Source: Acidobacteriota bacterium (GTDB taxonomy: Bacteria; Acidobacteriota; Terriglobia; Bryobacterales; Bryobacteraceae). From it: 34,980 nucleotides of DNA. A model generated the notes under the pieces. It did no database searches. It worked only from the letters and a program-made list of their open reading frames with translations, and was not told where the DNA came from. Location of the stretch: assembly GCA_016213775.1 (NCBI GenBank), contig JACQZR010000171.1, positions 1 through 34,980 of the forward strand. The letters are read 5' to 3'. Positions 14,715 through 22,274 of the stretch are shown here, piece after piece. The position numbers and the translations under genes were made by a program. How positions within the stretch are numbered: the first letter of the stretch is position 1; the number at the start of each line of letters is the position of its first letter.

Positions 14715-15579
14715 CCGCACCAGGGTCGGCTTCCGGATTCAATCCGAGCAAGCGGCAGACCTTCTGGTTCATCGCCACCACCAGCTTGCGTGGATACTCC
14801 TCCTGCCCCTTTCGCGCGGCCAGCATCTGCAGAGCCAGTTCCGCCGTTTGCGCTCCCACATCTCGAAAATCAGGGTAAACACCGAAAGCGGCCCCCGCGC
14901 GGACAAACGCCGCTGAGAACCCCACCAACGGAAGCCTGTTTTCGAGCGACGCGAGAATCAGCGGCTTGATGGTCGCGCTCGAATACAACGATCCGTCAGG
15001 ACCCGTCACCACTACATCCGCCTTTCCGCGCAACGATAGAAACGCCCCCAGCAGCCGCTCAGGCCCCGTGCATTCGGCCACACAAATGGGAACCGAACCT
15101 TGCTTTGCCATCGCCGCCAGGCCTGCCTCCACACCGCTGGTGCGCTGCGGATTCAGAATCACACCAAAGCGGCTCTTGGGCCGCATGAGCTTCGACAGTC
15201 CGGTCAGCAGCGGCTGCGGCGGCATGTCAAGAAGAACCGCACCCGCGGGTTTCCTCGCGAGACCCAGCACATCTTGCCTCAACGCCATCGTGATCAGCAC
15301 GGAGACATCCGGAGGAGTGTCGGCCTTCTCCATCGCTTCCCGCCCCACCGCAATCCCAACCCGTGATCCGGAGCCCGGTGCTGCCCGCTGAGTGCGATCC
15401 TCCAGGGTAACCCCGTGGCCCTCTGCTGCAAGTCTCGCCCGGATGCCCTCGAGTGCTTCGGCATAAGCAGGGATTCCCGAATCCGCCCAAATGCGCACGG
15501 TCTTGCCGGCCGCCAGCCCCGGCAGTGCGGCCAGCAACCCTAGCCATTCTCTCCGCCCGATTGTGACGGTGTCCCTCAC
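14698..15579 (-). CDS. ABC-type substrate-binding protein (ABC_sub_bind-like)
   Basis: I start this gene at GTG 15579, just after AGGAGG and 8 bases past the receptor stop (293 aa). A longer frame upstream overlaps the receptor gene and is not needed. The N-terminus has an arginine pair and a hydrophobic run (GRREWLGLLAALPGLAAG), a Tat or Sec signal. The mature part follows the periplasmic-binding fold of the ABC_sub_bind family (PF04392): AYAEALEGIRARLAAEG, GVILNPQRTSGVEAGLAAM, VVVTGPDGSLYSS, NRLPLVGFSAAFVRAGAAFGVYPDFRDVG and a late LVVAMNQKVCRLLGL. No ABC permease or ATPase is nearby, so it may serve as a ligand-sensing partner of the adjacent kinase rather than in transport. Confidence 0.85.
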   Translation of the reverse strand: MRDTVTIGRREWLGLLAALPGLAAGKTVRIWADSGIPAYAEALEGIRARLAAEGHGVTLEDRTQRAAPGSGSRVGIAVGREAMEKADTPPDVSVLITMALRQDVLGLARKPAGAVLLDMPPQPLLTGLSKLMRPKSRFGVILNPQRTSGVEAGLAAMAKQGSVPICVAECTGPERLLGAFLSLRGKADVVVTGPDGSLYSSATIKPLILASLENRLPLVGFSAAFVRAGAAFGVYPDFRDVGAQTAELALQMLAARKGQEEYPRKLVVAMNQKVCRLLGLNPEADPGAVVVFK

Positions 15580-15587
15580 AACCCTCC

Positions 15588-17573
15588 TTACTCCCGACTC
15601 CGCCACACCAGCTTGAAGAAGAACGTCCGTCCAGGCGCCGGCGCCTGGTCCACGGCGATCGCGACAGGATGGGTGTATTCGTAACTGGTCGCATTTCGCA
15701 ACCCGGCAATCAGGTCGAAATCCCGAAAGAAACGCCAGTTCGTTGTCAGATCGAGCAAGTGTACCGGCTTGGTCATCCCGCCCGAGAGCGTCATGCGGCT
15801 GCTCAACCCCTGATACTGCGCCGAAACCCCCGTCCGGTCGCGCGCGAAACTCCGTGCCGCGCGGGCCTTCCAAATCCACTTCGGAGAGTTCTCCATCCAC
15901 CCATGCGCGCGTTCGCTCGCCGCCTGCCGGGCCACACTCACCTGGACATCCGCCGCTCGCCCGATCCGTCCACCCAGTTCCGCTTCCACTCCTCGTGACT
16001 TGACCGACGACAGGTTCTGGAACTGGTACAGCCCGTCGACCACCGCCGCCTGAATCAGGTCCGAAATGCCATAATGGTACACGTTCACCACGCCCAGAAC
16101 CGCCGGCCGGAACTTGTGCTCGATGGCCACCTCTACGGTCTGTGCTGTCTCCGGCCGCAGCTTCACACTCCTCAGGAACGCCAGACCGCAATCTTCGTAA
16201 TGCTGCTCGTATGGCGTCGGGTTGCGGAACGGACGTCCGAAGACGAACTTCATGCTGTCCGCGGACGAAGGCTGAAACACCAGCGAAGCGCGCGGCGATA
16301 GCGCTCGTCCGTAGCGATGCGATTGATCCAGCCGTATGCCTGCCGACGCTTTCCAGCGCTTTCCGAGGTCACGCTCCCATTGGCCAAACACCGCGCCGAC
16401 GCGGTCGGCAGCCTGGACGTCCATTAACCGCGCGGGCTCCGGATCCAGCATGTCGCTGTACTGGCGATTGCGAAACTCCACCGTCCCGAAGACTCCGCCC
16501 GTCAGATACCCCCATCTCTTCACCGGAAAGCGGTACGTCAACTGCGTCGATGCCCAGTCCCCAAACGCACGGTCGGAGGCATGCGAGGTTGCCTCCCGCT
16601 CTCCATACCCTACGAAATCGGCGTAGCGATAGTGGTCGAAAGAAACCTGCCACCGCAACTTCGACTCCGCTCCTACATCACGCGACCAGGTTCCACTGAT
16701 AAAATCCCGGCTATCCGAGATTCGCGTGTCGGGGTCTGCGAATACACCATCCGCGCTCCACGGAACCGGGATGTGTTTCTCCCGGTTGTTCAGGTACACG
16801 ACGACGTTCCAGTCTCTCCACAACAGGTTGGCGAATCCATGGAATCCACGCTCGCGGTCCGAACGCCGCGTCGAGCGTCCGTTGCGGCTCTCCGGACGGT
16901 CATAATCAGAAAAGTAGAACGACTCCCCGCCGCCATCAATCCAACTGAGCGAGACCAATAGATTCGCGCCTCGGCCCAGATCCGCCGAACCGGATAGTAT
17001 CCCCTTGCGATGACCTCCGCTATCATTCTCAACCGACATCTGCACGCGCGGATGGTCCACCGGCGAGCGCGTCACAATGTTGATGTTGGTGAGAATGCCG
17101 TTGCTTCCATAGAGCGCCGACGTCGCACCCCGAATGATTTCGATTCGCTCCACCAGGTCCATGTCCAGCCCGAAGTCTTGACCGAAAAAGGCGTTCGAGC
17201 CGTACACGATTTCCGTCATCGGATGTCCATTGATCATCACCAGAAAACGTGTGTTGAAGTCGCCCGGAGGGTTGAGCCCGCGCACTCCGGCGTATTCGTA
17301 CACCTGGTCAGTAACAAAATAGAAACCCCGAATCGAGGAGAGCGCTTCGCCCAGAGTGCGATAGCCATAGGTGCGAATCTCCGAGGCGGTGATCACCGAC
17401 ACGTTCGCCGGTGCATCCTCCAGCGTCTGCGTGTGCAGCGCCGCCGCTTCCACTACAGGCATGTCCTGGAACAACGCATCCGCCGCTGCACTCTTGCCCG
17501 CCGGCGCTTGCGCCGAAGCCAATGAGATACAGGCCACCGGCCACAACAGACAGACGGGCGAGAAACGATCCAT
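15588..17573 (-). CDS. TonB-dependent outer-membrane receptor
   Basis: This 661-residue protein has a signal peptide (to about residue 22), a region near 45-65 in place of a clear TonB box, and then the plug domain. The plug is marked by VSVITASEIRTYGYRTLGEAL, the phrase LVERIEIIRGATSALYGSNG (140-159) and INIVTRSP. The remainder is a 22-strand-type barrel with alternating aromatic residues. It ends FFFKLVWRSRE rather than with the usual terminal aromatic residue. It is closer to the FepA/Cir/BtuB style than to the large Oar type at the right edge. AAGGA precedes the ATG. It heads a four-gene minus-strand set with the binding protein, kinase and response regulator, and is divergent from the PadR gene. 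The ligand is unknown. Confidence 0.92.
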   Translation of the reverse strand: MDRFSPVCLLWPVACISLASAQAPAGKSAAADALFQDMPVVEAAALHTQTLEDAPANVSVITASEIRTYGYRTLGEALSSIRGFYFVTDQVYEYAGVRGLNPPGDFNTRFLVMINGHPMTEIVYGSNAFFGQDFGLDMDLVERIEIIRGATSALYGSNGILTNINIVTRSPVDHPRVQMSVENDSGGHRKGILSGSADLGRGANLLVSLSWIDGGGESFYFSDYDRPESRNGRSTRRSDRERGFHGFANLLWRDWNVVVYLNNREKHIPVPWSADGVFADPDTRISDSRDFISGTWSRDVGAESKLRWQVSFDHYRYADFVGYGEREATSHASDRAFGDWASTQLTYRFPVKRWGYLTGGVFGTVEFRNRQYSDMLDPEPARLMDVQAADRVGAVFGQWERDLGKRWKASAGIRLDQSHRYGRALSPRASLVFQPSSADSMKFVFGRPFRNPTPYEQHYEDCGLAFLRSVKLRPETAQTVEVAIEHKFRPAVLGVVNVYHYGISDLIQAAVVDGLYQFQNLSSVKSRGVEAELGGRIGRAADVQVSVARQAASERAHGWMENSPKWIWKARAARSFARDRTGVSAQYQGLSSRMTLSGGMTKPVHLLDLTTNWRFFRDFDLIAGLRNATSYEYTHPVAIAVDQAPAPGRTFFFKLVWRSRE

Positions 17574-17698
17574 GTTGTCCTTATCGGTGCGAAGTGAGAG
17601 GCTTTGAGGACGATGCCTTTACATGATCTCCGTTTATCACTCGATGATCATTCCAGCAGTTTCCCCATCAAATCCTTATACTGTGCATATTTATGGTA

Positions 17699-17729
17699 TG
17701 GACAGGTAGATGATCAAGTGGAGTATACT
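17699..17729 (+). promoter_or_regulatory. Candidate promoter of the padR-ADOP operon (leaderless)
   Basis: TGGACA (17699-17704) and TATACT (17724-17729) form a -35/-10 pair with a long 19-base spacer. The -10 lies inside the perfect palindrome AGTATACT (17722-17729). The ATG at 17738 follows after 8 bases. The intergenic region (17574-17737) also holds GATGATCA twice (17643-17650, 17709-17716) and a second TATACTG at 17677-17683. These are possible regulator contacts shared with the divergent receptor gene. Confidence 0.45.
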
Positions 17730-17737
17730 GGAAACCG

Positions 17738-18088
17738 ATGCCAAGGCGAGAATCCCCTCTCCAAAGTGAAATGGTGCAAGGAACACTCGATATGTTGGTG
17801 CTTCAGACTCTCGTGCTGGGTCCCGCCCACGGTCATACAATCGCCCATGCCATCGAGCGCGGTTCCGAGGATGTTCTTCAGATTGAGCATGGGTCGCTCT
17901 ATCCGGCGCTGCACCGGCTGGAGAACCGGGGCTGGATCGCGTCCTTTTGGGGGACTTCGGAGAACAATCGCAAGGCAAAGTACTACCGGCTGACACCTGT
18001 GGGGCGGAAACAGTTGCTCGCGCAGACGACGCGTTGGGAGCAACTGGTTCGGGCAATAGGCAGGATTCTGAAGCCTGCCGTGGAGTAG
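17738..18088 (+). CDS. PadR-family regulator (acidobacterial ADOP-linked type)
   Basis: This 116-residue winged-helix protein has the typical opening [14 protein letters not shown] at residue 12 onward. The wing-helix signature is [19 protein letters not shown], followed by a basic wing ([18 protein letters not shown]) and the terminal dimerisation helix. I keep the ATG at 17738 because relatives carry a short N-terminal extension before QGTLD. An ATG at 17771 is possible. It ends 4 bases before the ADOP permease start, so the pair is translationally coupled. Such PadR genes directly before ADOP genes are a recognised acidobacterial arrangement, and the regulator probably represses its own operon. 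Confidence 0.93.
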   Translation: MPRRESPLQSEMVQGTLDMLVLQTLVLGPAHGHTIAHAIERGSEDVLQIEHGSLYPALHRLENRGWIASFWGTSENNRKAKYYRLTPVGRKQLLAQTTRWEQLVRAIGRILKPAVE

Positions 18089-18092
18089 CCAG

Positions 18093-20786
18093 ATGAGCTG
18101 GCGACGGGTCTTGCGCCGCGCGAGTTGGGATCGGGAGCGGCTTGAGGAGATTGACTCCTATCTCGCGATCGAGACTGATGAGAATATCGCCCGCGGAATG
18201 TCCGACAGCGAGGCTCGCGCGTCCGCGCGGCGGAAATTGGGCAACAGCACTTTGATTCGGGAGGAGATCTATCGCATGAACACGATTGCAATTGTGGAAA
18301 CACTCGGCCGCGACGTGCGCCACGTGTTGCGCATGCTGCGTCACAATCCCACGTTTGCGGTAGTCGCGCTGCTGACGCTCGCCATTGGAATTGGTGGGAA
18401 CACCGCGGTCTTCAGTGTCGTCAACAGCGTCCTCTTGAAACCACTTCCGTATCCGAAAGCGGAAGAGTTGGTGGCGGTTGCGCATACAGCCCCGGGCTTC
18501 AGCGGGCTATCGAGCATCTACGGCGATCTCCGTCTCTCAGCCTCGATGTTCGTTACTTATAGCGAGCACAACCGCGCATTCCAGGCGCTCGGCGTTTGGA
18601 GCACCGCAACGATGAGCGTAACCGGGCTCGCCGAGCCGGAACAAATCCGCGCCGTGCTTGTGAGCGACGGAATACTCCGAGCGCTCGACGTTCCGCCGAT
18701 CATGGGACGCTGGCTGTCGCAGGCCGACCACACACCGGGAAGTCCCGCGACCGTGATGCTCAGCTACGGCTACTGGCAACGGCGTTTTGGAGCAGATCGC
18801 TCGGTGGTTGGCCGCAAGATCACAGTCGACTCGCGGCTACGGGAAATCGTCGGAGTAATGCCGCAAGCATTCCGAGTGGTGAACACGGATTCCGACCTGT
18901 TCGTGCCGCTGAGCTTCGAACGTAGCCGGCTTATTCTGCCTGGCTTCAGCTACCAATCCATCGCGCGCTTGAAGCCTGGGGTAACCATCGCAAAAGCGGA
19001 AGCGGATATCGCGCGACTGGTGCCCGTCTGGATGAACTCCTGGCCGATGTTGGGTGGTATCGACCCACGCGTGTACGAACGCGCGCGAATCGCACCGGCG
19101 ATTCGTCCGTTGAAAAAGGAAGTGGTCGGTAACGCCGCGGATATTCTCTGGGTGTTGATGGGGACGATTGGTATTGTCATGGTGATCGCCGCGGCCAACG
19201 TGGCGAATCTGATGCTGGTGAGGACAGAGGCACGACAGCAGGAACTCGCCGTTCGCGCCGCGCTCGGAGCCGGATGGGGCCGCCTGGTACGAGAGCTGCT
19301 TCTGGAAAGCCTGGTGCTCGGAGTGATCGGCGGCGCACTCGGGTTGGGCCTCGCCCACGCCGGGCTACGATTCCTGGTGGCAGCCGGCCCGGGAAGATTA
19401 CCGCGTTTGAACGAGATCGCCCTCGACGGGTGGGCGCTCGGCTTCACTGTCGCTGTGTCGCTGCTTTCCGGACTTATGTGCGGCTTAATTCCGGCCTTCA
19501 AGTATGCCGGACCGTCGATTTCGATGGCACTTCGAAGCGCCGGCAGAGCCCTGAGCCATAGCCGCGACCGCCACCGGGCCCGCAACGTCCTTGTGGTGGC
19601 TCAGGTGGCCCTCGCGCTGGTCCTGCTGGTGAGCGCCGGTTTGATGATTCGCACCTTCCAGGCACTGGCAAAAGTCGATGCGGGATTCACGGAAGCCAAT
19701 CAGCTCCAGGTCATGCGCATTTCCATTCCAGGCTTGCTGGTGCGAGAACCGGAACGAGTGGCGCGAATGCAGAATGAGATCGTCGACAAGGTCGCAGCCA
19801 TTCCGGGTGTGAGCTCCGTTGCGTTCACAAGCGGAATGCCCATGGAAGGATTCGCTACCAACTGGGACGCTATCACCGTCGAGGGCAAGACCTGTACGGA
19901 AGCCGAAATACCTCCCATGCGGGTGTTCAAGTCCATCTCGCCGCGGCTGTTTCAGACGGCAGGGACGAGGTTGATTGCGGGCCGCGACTTTAACTGGACC
20001 GACCTCTATGGCCGCAGGCCAGTCGTAATGATTTCGGAAAATCTGGCGCGCGAGCTGTGGAGTTCTCCCTCCGCTGCGATCGGCAGGCGGATCGCTACGT
20101 GCCTGCCAAAGGCGCCGTTGCGAGAAGTAATTGGCGTTGTGCAGGACGTCCACGACAATGGCGTCCATGAGCCGTCACCAGCGATCGTGTATTGGCCTTC
20201 GTTTGGCGAAAGTTCCTACATCCCCGGCGAGGTGGACGTTGCCCGCACGGTGACATTCGCCATCCGGAGCCATCTCGCCGGCAGCGACGGCTTTCTGCAA
20301 CAGCTTAACCAGGCGGTGTGGTCCGTGAACGCAAGTCTACCTGTGGCTTCGGTGCGCACGATGCAGGATGTCTACGACCAATCGCAGTCACGCACTTCGT
20401 TCACATTGGTGATGTTGGGCATTGCCGGCACGGTGGCGCTTGTTCTGGGCGTCATCGGACTCTACGGTGTGATCTCCTATGTGGTGTCTCAGCGACGAAG
20501 GGAAATCGGAATCCGTTTGGCTCTTGGGGCGCAGCATGGGGAGTTGGAGCGGATGTTCGTGCGATATGGGTTGTCGCTGGCAGGGATCGGCGTGGCGATC
20601 GGGTTGGCAGCGGCGGCCGGACTGACGCGGTTGATGAGCTCTCTGCTGTTTGGTATCAGTCCTCTCGATCCCCTGACCTATGTTGCGGTGCCGGTTGTAT
20701 TGGTGGCCGCGGCGGTTCTCGCCAGTTACCTGCCCGCGCGCCGGGCGGCGCTGGTGGATCCGGTGGATGCTCTGAAGGCGGAGTAG
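18093..20786 (+). CDS. ADOP permease with N-terminal prefix (PadR-linked)
   Basis: This 897-residue protein starts with a cytoplasmic prefix of about 85 residues (MSWRRVLRRASWDRERLEEID, then SDSEARASARRKLGN) found in PadR-linked ADOP proteins. Next come the first membrane helix (about 88-110, LTLAIGIGGNTAVFSVVNSV), a periplasmic MacB-type core and a first FtsX domain (about 351-470, VANLMLVRTEARQQELAVRAALGAG). A middle anchor lies at about 496-520, followed by the second core and a C-terminal FtsX domain (about 770-897, RREIGIRLALGAQ). No ATPase gene is adjacent. Length and layout match the acidobacterial duplicated orphan permease family. The substrate is unknown. The prefix sets it apart from the TetR-linked paralogue at 9162-11576. 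Confidence 0.93.
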   Translation: MSWRRVLRRASWDRERLEEIDSYLAIETDENIARGMSDSEARASARRKLGNSTLIREEIYRMNTIAIVETLGRDVRHVLRMLRHNPTFAVVALLTLAIGIGGNTAVFSVVNSVLLKPLPYPKAEELVAVAHTAPGFSGLSSIYGDLRLSASMFVTYSEHNRAFQALGVWSTATMSVTGLAEPEQIRAVLVSDGILRALDVPPIMGRWLSQADHTPGSPATVMLSYGYWQRRFGADRSVVGRKITVDSRLREIVGVMPQAFRVVNTDSDLFVPLSFERSRLILPGFSYQSIARLKPGVTIAKAEADIARLVPVWMNSWPMLGGIDPRVYERARIAPAIRPLKKEVVGNAADILWVLMGTIGIVMVIAAANVANLMLVRTEARQQELAVRAALGAGWGRLVRELLLESLVLGVIGGALGLGLAHAGLRFLVAAGPGRLPRLNEIALDGWALGFTVAVSLLSGLMCGLIPAFKYAGPSISMALRSAGRALSHSRDRHRARNVLVVAQVALALVLLVSAGLMIRTFQALAKVDAGFTEANQLQVMRISIPGLLVREPERVARMQNEIVDKVAAIPGVSSVAFTSGMPMEGFATNWDAITVEGKTCTEAEIPPMRVFKSISPRLFQTAGTRLIAGRDFNWTDLYGRRPVVMISENLARELWSSPSAAIGRRIATCLPKAPLREVIGVVQDVHDNGVHEPSPAIVYWPSFGESSYIPGEVDVARTVTFAIRSHLAGSDGFLQQLNQAVWSVNASLPVASVRTMQDVYDQSQSRTSFTLVMLGIAGTVALVLGVIGLYGVISYVVSQRRREIGIRLALGAQHGELERMFVRYGLSLAGIGVAIGLAAAAGLTRLMSSLLFGISPLDPLTYVAVPVVLVAAAVLASYLPARRAALVDPVDALKAE

Positions 20787-20840
20787 GTAAGGGCGCTGTT
20801 ACGAAATAACCTTTCCGATCCAGTAAAACCGCTTACTAAC

Positions 20841-20979
20841 CCGGCTCGTTGGCCGGCCACCCCGATGGAAGAAAATGGACTCGTCGAGGCGGGACTGAAG
20901 TCCCGCGCAAACTGAAGCCCACCCCGCAGGGCGGCAGTCTGTCCAAGCGGCGGTTATTTTCGGAGCAACAGTGATAAAC
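20841..20979 (+). repeat. Dispersed hairpin repeat, copy B
   Basis: Partner of copy A (12374-12508), with 64 of 68 identical bases in the first part. Here the central hairpin is perfect: GCGGGACT-GA-AGTCCCGC. It lies 54 bases after the ADOP stop, in the same direction as that gene. The tail TTTTCGGAGCA is shared with copy A in slightly changed form and forms one arm of the adjacent inverted repeat. Confidence 0.75.
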
Positions 20980-21022
20980 GCTGATGGGAACCAAAAGGCT
21001 CATCGGCGTTGCTCCGAAAATA
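20955..21022. repeat. 15-bp perfect inverted repeat
   Basis: TATTTTCGGAGCAAC (20955-20969) pairs exactly with GTTGCTCCGAAAATA (21008-21022) across a 38-base loop. Within it AACGCTGATG and CATCGGCGTT can pair in an alternative fold, so the transcript could switch between two stems. Confidence 0.7.
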
Positions 21023-21072
21023 CGCACAAGCTGCTGACACCACGGATGGTCGCTCTGAACTCAAAACCGTCT

Positions 21073-21111
21073 TCTTTGCGTCTTTGCGTCTTCCTTGGCG
21101 TCCTTTGCGTG
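21073..21111. repeat. Imperfect CTTTGCG-type tandem repeat
   Basis: The units read TCTTTGCG, TCTTTGCG, TCTTCCTTGGCG, TCCTTTGCG. This kind of tract is known from intergenic regions of several bacterial phyla. On the minus strand it translates as a peptide of the HAKDAKEDAKTQRR kind, a familiar false gene. Confidence 0.65.
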
Positions 21112-21358
21112 AAACCGCCACGCCCCATGCCGGCTCTGCATTCGACCTGTCACGTACTCCATTCTCATCCATCGGGTGATCGAATCCTTCACAGGCTCTA
21201 ACGCGCGCGGTTCAGAACCGGGTTCCGAGCCACTCGCTGTCAGGGAGTGGTCTGTCATGTTTGTTGTTTTGAAGCTGGCCTGGGCGCTTTGTTCGAATGC
21301 CAACTTATCCGGCCTGGAAGGTTCAAGCCCGGCACGGCCGATCCGTCCGAAACACCGC

Positions 21359-21772
21359 TTACTGACGTGCGCGGTTCTGTAAGTCCACCACCGGTTGATT
21401 GCCCAACAGTTCGCGCAGCTCTTCCGCAACCATCTCGACACGTTCGCCGGTGACGGGTGTCTTGCCCTTCTCGAGGCCCAGATCGCTGACCCGAAAGTGG
21501 ATGAAGCCGGTGAAGCCACCGAGTTCCATGGTCTTCTTAGCGCAGTCGCTATCGCAACCGTCCACGACAAGGAGCCTGTCGGCCTTGCGCGTGTTTACCT
21601 CGATTGACTCGACCTTGCCGGAAATACCGGCGAGGCAGAACATCTTCGCCTGGCCGGCGCGGTGGAGCGCGCGAACCGCGCGATCACCAATCTCCGCGAT
21701 GTCGGCGGCGCCAGAGCAGGAGAACATCAGGTCTGTAGTTCCTGCGCATGAGCACGTGGGAGGTACGTTCAT
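21359..21772 (-). CDS. DGC-domain putative zinc-binding protein
   Basis: This 137-residue protein is rich in cysteine: CSCAGTTDLMFSCSGAADIAEIGDR at the N-terminus, KMFCLAGI in the middle and the family phrase DGCDSDCAKKTME. This pattern fits the DGC domain (PF08859), a small family thought to bind zinc through conserved cysteines. Its ATG overlaps the ArsR stop (ATGA), with an AGGAAAGGAA ribosome site inside the end of that gene, so the pair is coupled and probably metal-responsive. The last seven residues (LQNRARQ) are read from sequence resembling the neighbouring intergenic repeat, so the original C-terminus may have been altered. Confidence 0.85.
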   Translation of the reverse strand: MNVPPTCSCAGTTDLMFSCSGAADIAEIGDRAVRALHRAGQAKMFCLAGISGKVESIEVNTRKADRLLVVDGCDSDCAKKTMELGGFTGFIHFRVSDLGLEKGKTPVTGERVEMVAEELRELLGNQPVVDLQNRARQ

Positions 21773-22107
21773 AAACTTCCTTTCCTAGGATGGACCAGGG
21801 CGAACTGTTCGCGGGCCCTCCGCTGCAACTCAGACTCGATGCAAGTGAAGAAGCCGGTCACGCATTTCATCCGGAGGCGGTACCAAACCTGGGCTCCTCG
21901 CCGCTCGTCCTCGACGACGCCGGCTCCCTTCAGCACGGAGAGATGCTTGGAAACGGTGGAAATGTCTGAGCCCACCAACTCGGTCAACTCGCAGACGCAC
22001 TTTTCGGAACGAGTCAGTTGATCGACGATGAGCAATCGGGATGGGTGGGCGAGAGCTTTAAAGACCCGGGAGCGAGTTTCGTAAAGGGCGAAAGTCCTTG
22101 GATCCAT
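21769..22107 (-). CDS. ArsR/SmtB-family metal-responsive repressor
   Basis: I use the ATG at 22107 (112 aa). A TTG at 22143 would add twelve unconserved residues. The fold is a winged helix: KALAHPSRLLIVDQL, then the metal-site-like KCVCELTEL (Cys37, Cys39), the recognition helix DISTVSKHLSVLKGAG and the wing RRGAQVWYRLRM. Further cysteines (Cys82, Cys89) near the C-terminus could complete a thiol site. In ArsR proteins such sites bind arsenite, antimonite or soft metals and release the DNA. It is coupled to the DGC gene and divergent from the MBL-fold gene, with which it may share the control region 22108-22274. I found no clear dyad there. Confidence 0.9.
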   Translation of the reverse strand: MDPRTFALYETRSRVFKALAHPSRLLIVDQLTRSEKCVCELTELVGSDISTVSKHLSVLKGAGVVEDERRGAQVWYRLRMKCVTGFFTCIESELQRRAREQFALVHPRKGSL

Positions 22108-22274
22108 CGATTGCAGACTACCATAATTTGGCCATTCCGCCAACTGTGCAAATTTTGTCGATGTCCCCGTGGTTTCTCATTGACGAACGCCGGCAAGTGC
22201 CTTACTCTTGAGATTCCCCGTTTGAAATCCCTCTGATCCCCCGTGTGGTTTGTCTAGCGTGAAAGGCCAGATCA

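Larger units (their letters stand above)
20787..21358. other. Gene-free mosaic of dispersed repeats
   Basis: This 570-base gap has no convincing gene. It holds repeat copy B (20841-20979), an inverted repeat (20955-21022), the CTTTGCG tract (21073-21111) and a hairpin CCACTC/GAGTGG (21230-21250). ACCGCTTACT occurs at both 20828-20837 and 21354-21363. A segment at 21199-21215 is similar to 21363-21379. Short frames here translate to repeat-like, arginine- and lysine-rich peptides and are not called. Confidence 0.65.

Noticed and set aside
15580-16191. Long N-terminal extension of the substrate-binding protein
   Set aside because: It lies wholly inside the receptor gene in another frame. AGGAGG and a signal sequence mark the GTG at 15579.
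20954-21570. Short frames in the repeat mosaic
   Set aside because: Their peptides (AKDAKEDAKTQRR style) come from the CTTTGCG tract and hairpin repeats.
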